Below are positions 27,301-34,213 of a DNA stretch of 64,000 bases, piece by piece. The translations under genes were made by a program, and so were the position numbers. The notes under the pieces were generated by a model. That model had not been told where the DNA came from, ran no database searches, and saw only the letters and a list, made by a program, of their open reading frames with translations. Position 1 is the first letter of the stretch, and the number at the start of each line of letters is the position of its first letter. This DNA is from CAYJNO01 sp964371715 (GTDB lineage: Bacteria > Bacillota_I > Bacilli_A > Erysipelotrichales > Erysipelotrichaceae): positions 16,985 to 80,984 of the forward strand of contig CAYJNO010000005.1 of assembly GCA_964371715.1 (NCBI GenBank). Reading direction: 5' to 3'.

Positions 27301-28096
27301 TGACACAAGTGTTCTAAAAGATGATATAGAAAATATTGTTGTGGCTGAAGATGAAGATGGAAATGATGTAATATTAAGTGATATAGCAACAATTTATAAT
27401 TCAGAAGTATCTTCATCAATTTCTCATGATAGCCAATCACGTGTGGTTACTGTTACAATTAGTATTGCAGATGGCTATAATGCATCATTAGTTGGGAGAG
27501 ATATAGATTTAGCATTAGAAAACTTTGAAGCTCCAAGTGGATATCTTGTAGAAAGAGAAGGAGAAGATGTTACTATAACAGAAACGATTAATGATTTATT
27601 ATTAATGGTTGCTTTAGCTGTTACATTTATTTATTTAATTATGGTTGCACAATTTCAAAATTTAATGTCGCCTTTTATAATTTTATTTACAATTCCTTTA
27701 GCCTTTACAGGTGGATTATTAGCATTACAAATAACTAATATGCCTTTAGCAATAACAGCTATGGTTGGTTTCTTAGTGCTAGCTGGTGTTGTTGTTAATA
27801 ATGGGATTGTATTTGTTGATTATATTAATAATTTAAGATTAGATGGTATGGATAAAAGAGCAGCTATTATTAAAGCTGGTAAAGACCGTATGCGCCCTAT
27901 TATTATGACAGCACTTACTACAATACTAGCGATGTCTACAATGGCACTAGGCATTGGCCAAGGTTCTGAAATGTCACAAGGTATGGCAATTGTTACAATT
28001 GGTGGATTAACATATTCAACTATTCTAACCTTGTTTTTAGTTCCGGTTTTATATGATTTATTTTATCGAAAAGAAATTAAAAATATCGATGTATAG
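24314..28096 (+). CDS. RND-family efflux permease with large coiled-coil insertion
   Basis: A 1260-residue member of the AcrB/SwrC (HAE1) class of proton-driven exporters. It has the N-terminal span, porter subdomains (TYPGATPEKVELEVTNLIEDAV), a six-helix bundle with the proton-relay motif GVGMLVDNSIVVIENI, and a second half that repeats this plan and ends at GLTYSTILTLFLVPVLYDL. AcrB and SwrC have about 1050 residues. The extra length is an insertion at about residues 196-434 rich in Glu, Lys and Leu heptads, resembling a helical hairpin. In Gram-negative pumps the hairpin is on a separate adaptor protein, and none is encoded nearby. Substrates are unknown. A TAGAAT with upstream TG at 24279-24287 may be its promoter. 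Confidence 0.9.
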   Translation: MIKYSVKRPYTVFVGVILALVLGFVSFLGLKTDLLPTIELPMAIVMTTYPGATPEKVELEVTNLIEDAVATVSDLENITSTSSENVSIVILEFNESVNMDSAMIEVNNQVNAVEGNFDDLVMAPTIIKINPNLLPIQMLSVDVEGMDVKELTTFVEEEILFEFERLGGVATVNVSGSVEDYLEISLNQTKIDEINDDILHAIDSDLYEVKSELVDAQNELNTAKEELETTKNEVYSNLSEVSLLLDSTNAQLQSYISEQTAAQVEVEIAKGAKDLFELKLLVDNTIILINTLPDDTVIVEQLMADPSLSPILGILLEAKMITLDMSVATMRLALPTMSTEFKTQLIGLGVSEDDIDNGDITNTKNRYNEANNALNSANTLVNSTKEAADKIASEYKTLEKSMLEVSEEFAVGSIQIDSGINELESAIDNFEDQREQALKSANIDSLVTQEAISGILTAQNFNLPAGSIKDLEGNTITVKVGDVFDSIEELENLLLLDMGIDGVDPIYLKDVAEVSIKDNSLDSTTKINGNPGIFIDIQKSSTASTTEVSALINAKVVELMETHDGLNITTLMDQGIYINLIIDSVLQNLLYGGVIAFILLLVFLKDVKPTLVIAMSIPLSLLISIVLMYFSNVTLNIISLSGLALGVGMLVDNSIVVIENIYRLRNEGMDKYNAAVKGATQVAGAIFASTLTTVCVFLPIVFVEGMTQELFIDMGLTIAYSLFASLLVALTLVPAMASTVLTSTNEKENKLFNRMVNSYEKLLKLNLKYKFIVIIMSLVLLVVSIYNAFLMPLEMFPQMDSNQMQMTYTDKELNKEEIMNNANIIAENIMEIEGVTTVGYSMGSSISLSPDNNTLNYNIIIDLESGRASDEIAQEILSINSEYSEYLTVSASTMDMSALTGSGITISIKGNDLDELKSISDEIKALVINVEGVSEVVDGYEDSIEELRIDINKNIASEYGLMVAQVYQEVSASIKEETPSTSFVFNGESYNSIIVNDTSVLKDDIENIVVAEDEDGNDVILSDIATIYNSEVSSSISHDSQSRVVTVTISIADGYNASLVGRDIDLALENFEAPSGYLVEREGEDVTITETINDLLLMVALAVTFIYLIMVAQFQNLMSPFIILFTIPLAFTGGLLALQITNMPLAITAMVGFLVLAGVVVNNGIVFVDYINNLRLDGMDKRAAIIKAGKDRMRPIIMTALTTILAMSTMALGIGQGSEMSQGMAIVTIGGLTYSTILTLFLVPVLYDLFYRKEIKNIDV

Positions 28097-28107
28097 ATAA
28101 CAAATTA

Positions 28108-28144
28108 AAGAGTAGAGTAATGTGATTGCTCTATTCTTTTTTAG
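28108..28144 (+). terminator. Terminator after the RND gene
   Basis: AAGAGTAGAG and CTCTATTCTT pair (one G-U) over a loop of about 12 bases and are followed by TTTTTT. Confidence 0.82.
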
Positions 28145-28206
28145 TCTCACAATATGTCCTGTAAATAAAGTTATGAACTGCTATAGTAAAGTAAGAAAGG
28201 AGTTAT

Positions 28207-28710
28207 ATGGATCAAATAAAAATAGGTTCTTTTATGAAAGAATTAAGAAGTAATAAAAATATTACTCAAGAACAATTTTCAGAAATATTAGGTGTATCAA
28301 ATAAAACAATATCAAGATGGGAAAATGGTAAAAATATGCCTGATATCATATTATTGATAGAAATATCTAACTTCTATGAAGTTGAGATTACAGAGTTGTT
28401 AAACGGTGAAAGGAAGAGTATTGAAATGGATAATAGTCCAAAAGAAATGATAATAAAAGTTGCTGATTACAATAATGAAGAAAATATAAAAGTTATTACA
28501 AAACTTAATCGATTCTCCATTTTTGGAATAGTTTCGTTAATAATTTATTTAAGTATATTATATTTTGAATTAAATGAAGCACCCTTAACAAATTTTATAG
28601 AGGGATTATCACTTGGGTGTACACTTGGTTTATTGTTAGTTAGTGCGATATCGACAAGTAAATATGGCAACAAATTGTATACATTAAAAAGAAGTTTCAA
28701 AGATAAATAA
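28207..28710 (+). CDS. XRE-family HTH protein with two membrane segments
   Basis: This 167-residue protein starts with a clear helix-turn-helix (residues about 6-62, LRSNKNITQEQFSEILGVSNKTISRWENGKNMPDI) of the type common in Bacillota regulators. The C-terminal part has two hydrophobic segments (about 105-121 and 134-152), so the regulator is probably membrane-attached. Targets are unknown. It is a single gene with an AAGGAG site and a terminator shared with the convergent gene. Confidence 0.85.
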   Translation: MDQIKIGSFMKELRSNKNITQEQFSEILGVSNKTISRWENGKNMPDIILLIEISNFYEVEITELLNGERKSIEMDNSPKEMIIKVADYNNEENIKVITKLNRFSIFGIVSLIIYLSILYFELNEAPLTNFIEGLSLGCTLGLLLVSAISTSKYGNKLYTLKRSFKDK

Positions 28711-28763
28711 AAAACAATCAGACATTATCAAGTATATTAACTTTAATGTCTGATTGTTTTTAA
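28711..28763. terminator. Bidirectional terminator between the HTH gene and hisJ-like gene
   Basis: A 17-bp stem (28711-28727 with 28744-28760) has A- and T-runs at the ends, placed between convergent genes. Confidence 0.88.
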
Positions 28764-29539
28764 ATAAATGGTGTTTTAATATAATTTAAATTTAAATCTT
28801 TTAATTCTTCAAATACAATATTTTCAATTTCGCGATTAACTAATTTTTCAGGATTATGTGCATCATATCCAAAGCAAACTTTTACTTGTTCTTCTGCTAA
28901 GACTTGCATTACAAAGTAATTTGGATATTTATAACAAAGACGTCCATTATACATTTCTTTACCATAAACTGTGCCTTTAAGATTTATTTCCATTACAGCA
29001 TCATGTTCTTTACATACTTTAGCTAATTTTCTAATGCTATCTAAATGCTTAGAAGTTAGCTTTGCTTTTGCTAATAAAAAATAATCAATATGGCAAATGT
29101 ACTTTGTAAGGCCAAGCTTTACAGCTTGAATTAACTGCTCACACATATAGTCAATATTTTCATCGTTACAGTAAGATTCAGCATAATAGTCTAAAGAATT
29201 AAAATCTTTATTATGTTGTCCGAAAATTAAATAGTCACACTTAGTTGAAATTTGTTTGTAATAATCTATGTGATCATAGAAAAACTCAGTTTCTACCCCT
29301 ACTAAGACATTGATTTGATCTTTATATTTTTCTTTTAAAGCATAAGAAATATTTAAGTATTCATCAAAATCTTCTAAAGGCATACGGCAAGTTTCATCTT
29401 CCCAGTTTTTAAATGGTAAATGATCGGATAAGCCAATGGTTTTAAATCCACCCTTAATGGCAGCTAAAATCATATCTTCTTCTGTTCCTACAGCATGTCC
29501 ACAACGATATGTATGTGTATGATAATTAAATGATTGCAT
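28760..29539 (-). CDS. PHP-domain histidinol-phosphatase family protein
   Basis: A PHP-fold metal-dependent phosphoesterase of 259 residues. The metal-binding motifs are NYHTHTYRCGHA at the start (HxH), GLSDHLPF, GVETEFFYD, CHIDYF near the middle, and FGYDAHNPE near the end. It is HisK/HisJ-like, which in Bacillus dephosphorylates histidinol phosphate. No other histidine-biosynthesis gene is present in the window, so the real substrate may differ. I start at the ATG of MQSFNYH, since the upstream GTG lies in the AGAGGTG ribosome site. It follows the ABC exporter gene on the same strand by 9 bases and is probably in one operon with it. Confidence 0.88.
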   Translation of the reverse strand: MQSFNYHTHTYRCGHAVGTEEDMILAAIKGGFKTIGLSDHLPFKNWEDETCRMPLEDFDEYLNISYALKEKYKDQINVLVGVETEFFYDHIDYYKQISTKCDYLIFGQHNKDFNSLDYYAESYCNDENIDYMCEQLIQAVKLGLTKYICHIDYFLLAKAKLTSKHLDSIRKLAKVCKEHDAVMEINLKGTVYGKEMYNGRLCYKYPNYFVMQVLAEEQVKVCFGYDAHNPEKLVNREIENIVFEELKDLNLNYIKTPFI

Positions 29540-29548
29540 AAGCACCTC

Positions 29549-31288
29549 TTATATATTTTCTACGAATTGCATATTATATAGTTTAGCATATTGTCCATTT
29601 AATGCAATTAATTCTTGATGATTTCCACTTTCAACAATTCCATCACTTGTTAAAGTAATTATTTTTTTAGCGTTTTTAATAGTCGATAAACGATGAGCAA
29701 TAACAAAAGTTGTACGATTTAATGCTAGTTTCTCTAAAGATTCTGAAACCACTTTTTCACTTTCGTTATCTAAAGCTGATGTTGCCTCATCAAAGATTAA
29801 GATTGCTGGATCTTTAAGGAAGACTCTTGCGATAGATAGTCTTTGTTTTTGACCACCTGATAATCTAACTCCTCGTTGGCCAATATCAGTATTGTAACCA
29901 TCAGGTAAATTAATAATGAAATCATGGGCGTTTGCCTTTTTTGCAGCTTCAATTATTTCTTCATCAGTTGCATTAACTTTACCATATCTAATATTATCTA
30001 AGACTGTTCCTGTAAATAGATAAACATCTTGTTGTACGATGCCTATTTCACTTCTAAGAGACTTTAAAGCAATATCTTTTATATTAATACCATCAATAGT
30101 GATGTTTCCACTACTTACTTCATAAAATCTTGGTATAAGTGAACAAATAGTAGTTTTACCAGCACCACTAGTACCAACTAAAGCAATGTATTCACCTGCT
30201 TTTACATTTAAGTTAATATTTGATAGTACATCCTTTGATAAATCATTATACTTAAATGAAACATCATTAAAACTAACATCACCTTTTACATTCTTTAATT
30301 TAATCGCATCTTTTTTATCTTGAATATCTGGATTAATTTCGATAATATCCATAAAGCGATCAAAACCTGTTATTCCTTGTTGGAACTGTTCTGTAAAGTT
30401 TATTAACTTTTTAATTGGATCAGTAAAATTATTAATATAAAGTAAAAATGTTAATAAATCCCCTACTACGATACCTTTTTCTCCAATTAAGAATGAACCA
30501 AAGACAACAACAATTACAGTAATCATTGTAATGAATGTTGATAATCCTGAATGAAATTGAGCCATAGCATAATAACTTATACGCTTACTATCAACAAAGT
30601 TTGAGTTTTCCTTTGAGAATTTTTCGATTTCGCTATTTTCATTAGCAAATGACTTTACAACTCTAATCCCTGATAAGTTATCTTCAACACGTGCATTGAT
30701 TTCTCCTATGCGAACTTTGTTTAATCTGAATGCATCTTTCATTTTTTTATTACAAAAATAAGAAAATACAGCCATTGGAATAATTAAAGAAAATGTAATT
30801 AAAGTAAGAACTGGATTAATACCTAATAGGATTATAAAGGCTCCAGTAAATTTAATTGTCGATATTACAATATCTTCTGGTCCGTGGTGATAAAGTTCGG
30901 CTAAAGTATTTAAGTCATTAGTTAATCGAGACATTAAAATACCTGTTTTTTGATTATCATAGAAGCTAAATGATAATTTTTGATAATGATTAAATAAATC
31001 AGCACGCATGTCTCTTTCCATATAAACCCCCATTAAATGTCCTTTATAATTGATAAAGAAATTACATGCTAATTCTACTAAGGCTAATACAACCATTAAT
31101 AAACCTATCTGTAAGATAGGCGTTAAATTAAAGTTATCGACTACAAGTAAATTATTGGTGATATGTCTAATTAATAGTGGTGAAACTAATGAAATAGCAG
31201 CAACAATCATTGCACAAAACATATCTAAGAAAAACAATTTTTTATAAGGTTTATAATAAGATAAAAACCTTTTCATTCTTAATGACAT
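29549..31288 (-). CDS. ABC exporter, fused membrane and ATPase domains
   Basis: A 579-residue half-transporter of the MsbA/BmrA type that works as a dimer. It has six N-terminal membrane helices, then an ATPase domain with Walker A GTSGAGKTT, signature LSGGQKQR and Walker B ILIFDEATSALD, ending with the H-loop FVIAHRLSTI. The start is at ATG 31288 (MSLRMKRFLSYY), directly after a GAGGG site. An extended in-frame reading to 31354 lacks its own site. Substrates could be drugs or lipids. No partner half-transporter is adjacent, suggesting a homodimer. Confidence 0.94.
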   Translation of the reverse strand: MSLRMKRFLSYYKPYKKLFFLDMFCAMIVAAISLVSPLLIRHITNNLLVVDNFNLTPILQIGLLMVVLALVELACNFFINYKGHLMGVYMERDMRADLFNHYQKLSFSFYDNQKTGILMSRLTNDLNTLAELYHHGPEDIVISTIKFTGAFIILLGINPVLTLITFSLIIPMAVFSYFCNKKMKDAFRLNKVRIGEINARVEDNLSGIRVVKSFANENSEIEKFSKENSNFVDSKRISYYAMAQFHSGLSTFITMITVIVVVFGSFLIGEKGIVVGDLLTFLLYINNFTDPIKKLINFTEQFQQGITGFDRFMDIIEINPDIQDKKDAIKLKNVKGDVSFNDVSFKYNDLSKDVLSNINLNVKAGEYIALVGTSGAGKTTICSLIPRFYEVSSGNITIDGINIKDIALKSLRSEIGIVQQDVYLFTGTVLDNIRYGKVNATDEEIIEAAKKANAHDFIINLPDGYNTDIGQRGVRLSGGQKQRLSIARVFLKDPAILIFDEATSALDNESEKVVSESLEKLALNRTTFVIAHRLSTIKNAKKIITLTSDGIVESGNHQELIALNGQYAKLYNMQFVENI

Positions 31289-31410
31289 AAATATACCCTC
31301 ACAATCATGAGAATATTTTACTTGAATAATATTTAAATAGCAAATAAACAACACAATTTATGAAACAATTTTCATAAATGTAATAAATTTCAAAAAAATG
31401 TAAAAATATA

Positions 31411-31439
31411 TTGACAGTAGTAATAATTTGAATTATACT
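31411..31439 (+). promoter_or_regulatory. Consensus promoter of the T-box-controlled amino-acid operon
   Basis: A perfect TTGACA (31411-31416) and TATACT (31434-31439) are spaced by exactly 17 bases. Transcription would start near 31446, a few bases ahead of the first T-box. Confidence 0.88.
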
Positions 31440-31451
31440 AAGTTTACATTC

Positions 31452-31680
31452 AAAGATTAAGAGAGTAATTTAAGAAATTCTTAAGCGAGCAAGGGATTGG
31501 TGAAAGCCTTGTAGATATGGATTAAATGAACCGCACTTAGGAGAAGCTATTTTGAAACAAAGTAGAAATAGACGTTAACCAACGTTATGGTAGAGGGGTA
31601 ATTAAACATTGATTTAATTATAACTAGAGTGGTACCGCGATATTTACGTCGTCTCTGGAATACAGAGATGGCGTTTTTTA
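31452..31680 (+). ncRNA. T-box riboswitch 1, probable arginine specifier
   Basis: This is a T-box leader: AGAGAG near the start, the stem I apical-loop bases GGTGAAAGCC, the specifier-loop context GAAC-CGC-A, and the conserved T-box GTGGTACCGCG (31629-31639) followed by a GC-containing hairpin and TTTTTT. The codon after GAAC is CGC (31532-31534) with the usual purine after it, which would select tRNA-Arg. Uncharged tRNA would stabilise the antiterminator. A one-step frame alternative (CAC, His) is less consistent with the GAAC-XXX-A rule. Confidence 0.85.
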
Positions 31681-31704
31681 TTTGGTGTCATCAAATATAA
31701 ATCA

Positions 31705-31935
31705 GTGACTAAAAGAGTAGTTAATTTAAACTAATAGCGATTAAGGGAAGGTGGAAGCCTTAAAGAAATTAAATTAATGAACCGCATTTAGATAGATGCT
31801 ATTTTGAAAATAAGTAGGAATAGTCGTAAGTCCAACGTTATGGAAGAGTGATAGTTAAACTATAGATTTAGCTATAACTAGGGTGGTACCGCGATTAAAC
31901 TCGTCTCTAGATATTAGAAGACGAGTTTTTTATTT
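31705..31935 (+). ncRNA. T-box riboswitch 2, probable arginine specifier
   Basis: This is the second full T-box in tandem, similar throughout to the first: GGTGGAAGCC, GAAC-CGC-A (CGC at 31783-31785), CCAACGTTATGG and TAGGGTGGTACCGCG (31879-31893). The terminator pairs CTCGTCT with AGACGAG and ends in TTTTTT. The AAGAGGAG ribosome site of the first structural gene lies just beyond it. Its own terminator means transcripts must pass two identical-specificity checks. Confidence 0.85.
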
Positions 31936-31956
31936 TAAAAAAGAGGAGAAAAGAAT

Positions 31957-32778
31957 ATGAAAAAATTAACTTTATTAGTAGCAGCAATGACATTATTAGT
32001 AGGATGTCAATCAAACACATACGATAATACATTAGATAAAGTATTAGAAGAAGGAAAATTAGTCGTATCTACTTCACCAGATTTTCCACCAATGGAATTT
32101 TTAGATCAGGATGGTAATGTTGTGGGAGCTGATATGTATTTAGCACAACATATTGCTGATGAATTAGGTGTAGAATTAGAGATTAAACCAATGGAATTTT
32201 CGATGGCAATTACTGCAGTTGATACAGGGAGTGCAGATCTTGTAATTTCAGGACTTGGTTATACTCCAGAAAGAGCTGAAAACTTAGAGTTATCAAATAA
32301 TTATAATGGTGATGGAGAAACATCATGTCATACATTGATTGTTAAAAGTGGGGATGAGGTTAACTTTAGTTCACTAGAAGACTTTAGTGGTAAATCAATT
32401 GGAGCACAGGCTAACTCATTACAAGAAATGTATGTTAAAGATCAAATTGAAGGTGCTAATATAGAAACATTTACGACAATAGATGTTGGTGTATTATCAT
32501 TAATTTCTGGTAAATATGATGCAGTTGCAATTACATGTGATGGGGCAAATGGTTATGCAAATGCTGATGAAAATATTGCGAAAACTAATGTTGAATTCGT
32601 TATGACTGCTGAGAATAGTTATGATGGTTATGTTATGGGGACAAAAAAAGGTGAAACTGAATTTATGGAAGAAGTTAATGCAATATTAGCCGAACTTGAA
32701 GGTACTGGTAAGTTTGAAGAGTGGGATGAACAAGCAAAAGCATTGGCATTAGAATTAGGAATAGACTTAGGAGAATAG
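31957..32778 (+). CDS. Amino-acid ABC transporter substrate-binding lipoprotein
   Basis: This 273-residue extracellular solute-binding protein of the polar amino-acid (SBP_bac_3) family starts with a lipoprotein signal peptide ending in the lipobox LVGC, so it is anchored to the membrane outside. Mature motifs LVVSTSPDFPPMEFLDQDG and VGADMYLAQHIADELG fit the family. It forms an importer with the permease and ATPase genes that follow. The tandem T-boxes upstream suggest arginine or a related cationic amino acid (inference). The sequence alone does not fix the ligand. Confidence 0.93.
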   Translation: MKKLTLLVAAMTLLVGCQSNTYDNTLDKVLEEGKLVVSTSPDFPPMEFLDQDGNVVGADMYLAQHIADELGVELEIKPMEFSMAITAVDTGSADLVISGLGYTPERAENLELSNNYNGDGETSCHTLIVKSGDEVNFSSLEDFSGKSIGAQANSLQEMYVKDQIEGANIETFTTIDVGVLSLISGKYDAVAITCDGANGYANADENIAKTNVEFVMTAENSYDGYVMGTKKGETEFMEEVNAILAELEGTGKFEEWDEQAKALALELGIDLGE

Positions 32779-32779
32779 A

Positions 32780-33475
32780 ATGAATAGAAACATTGTTAAT
32801 TTTAATTTAGGTGGTCCCGATATCTTTACTGTATTTGTTGAGAATTGGGAAATATTCTTAGAAGGGTTATTACTGACACTTGGTTTATCTTTTACAGCAG
32901 TAGTGCTTGGGACATTACTAGGAGCTATATTAGCAGTTCTACAATATTTTGATAATAAATTTATTAATATCTTAATTAAAGGATATGTAAATATTATTAG
33001 AGGTACACCATTGCTAGTGCAACTTTACATCTTTTATTTATTCTTACCTATGGCGTTTCCCGTTTTAAATAATATACCTGTTGAGTTATTGATAATTGCT
33101 GCTCTTGTAATAAATAGTAGTGCCTATGTATCAGAGATTATAAGAGGTGGAATCAATGCTGTTGATAAAGGGCAAATGGAAGCAGCTAGATCACTTGGGA
33201 TGAGCAAAAAGAACTGTATGGTAAAAATTATATTGCCACAAGCAATAAAAAATATTCTTCCTGCCTTAGGAAATGAATATGTAGTAATGGTTAAAGAATC
33301 ATCTATTGCATCAGCATTATCGGTTGGAGAATTAATGTACACTAGAACAGTACTTGGAAATCAGTATCTATTCTGGCAACCATTATTCATTATCGCAGCA
33401 ATATACTTGTTGGTTACGACTGTATTAAGTAAGGGAGTAACTATGATGGAAAGAAGGTTAAGTGTAAGTGACTAA
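32780..33475 (+). CDS. Amino-acid ABC transporter permease
   Basis: This 231-residue permease of the HisM/GlnP type has five membrane helices. It includes the family's VNIIRGTPLLVQLYIFYL and the EAA loop EAARSLGMSKKNCMVKIILPQAIKNILPALGNE that contacts the ATPase. It starts 1 base after the lipoprotein stop, and its end overlaps the ATPase start by 8 bases. A single permease gene implies a homodimer. Confidence 0.94.
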   Translation: MNRNIVNFNLGGPDIFTVFVENWEIFLEGLLLTLGLSFTAVVLGTLLGAILAVLQYFDNKFINILIKGYVNIIRGTPLLVQLYIFYLFLPMAFPVLNNIPVELLIIAALVINSSAYVSEIIRGGINAVDKGQMEAARSLGMSKKNCMVKIILPQAIKNILPALGNEYVVMVKESSIASALSVGELMYTRTVLGNQYLFWQPLFIIAAIYLLVTTVLSKGVTMMERRLSVSD

Positions 33476-34202
33476 AACAATAATAAAAGTAAATGACTTA
33501 TGTAAAAGTTTTAATAAATTAGAAGTATTAAAAGGTATAAACTATGAAGTAAAAAAAGGTGAAGTAATAAGTATTATTGGACCTAGTGGCAGTGGAAAAT
33601 CTACATTCTTAAGATGTTTAAACCTACTTGAAGAACCAACAAGTGGAACAGTATATTTTAATGATAAATTATTAGAAAAAAATCATGAAAAATTAGATCA
33701 ACATCGTCAGAAGATAGGAATGGTGTTTCAACACTTTAATGTTTTCCCTCACTTAACAGTATTAGAAAATATAACAATCACACCAATATTAGAAAAGAAA
33801 ATAAGTAAGCAGCAAGCAGAAGAAAAAGCTGTTAAATTATTAGAAATGGTTGGTTTAAGTGAAAAGATAAATGAATATCCGCGTAAATTATCGGGTGGAC
33901 AAAAACAGCGTTTAGCAATAATTAGAGCACTAGCAATGGAGCCTGAGGTAATGCTTTTTGATGAACCTACAAGTGCATTAGATCCAGAAATGGTTAAAGA
34001 TGTACTAGAAGTAATAAAAAAATTAGCTGATGAAGGAATGACGTGTGTGATTGTAACTCATGAAATGGGGTTTGCGAAAACAGTAAGTGATAAAGTTATA
34101 TTTATGGATGAAGGACTAATCATGGAAGAAGGTAGCCCAAAAGAGGTATTTGAAAACACACAAAATGAAAGAACTAAAGCATTTTTAAGTAAAGTATTAT
34201 AA
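33468..34202 (+). CDS. Amino-acid ABC transporter ATP-binding protein
   Basis: This 244-residue ATPase of the polar amino-acid import family has Walker A GPSGSGKST, Q-loop GMVFQHFNVFPHLTV, signature LSGGQKQR, Walker B VMLFDEPTSALDPEM and the H-loop VTHEMGFA. Translation begins at GTG 33468, inside the permease gene, after AAGG. It completes the three-component importer under the T-box leaders. The M14 peptidase gene follows after 11 bases. Confidence 0.95.
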   Translation: MTKTIIKVNDLCKSFNKLEVLKGINYEVKKGEVISIIGPSGSGKSTFLRCLNLLEEPTSGTVYFNDKLLEKNHEKLDQHRQKIGMVFQHFNVFPHLTVLENITITPILEKKISKQQAEEKAVKLLEMVGLSEKINEYPRKLSGGQKQRLAIIRALAMEPEVMLFDEPTSALDPEMVKDVLEVIKKLADEGMTCVIVTHEMGFAKTVSDKVIFMDEGLIMEEGSPKEVFENTQNERTKAFLSKVL

Positions 34203-34213
34203 GGAGAAATTTG

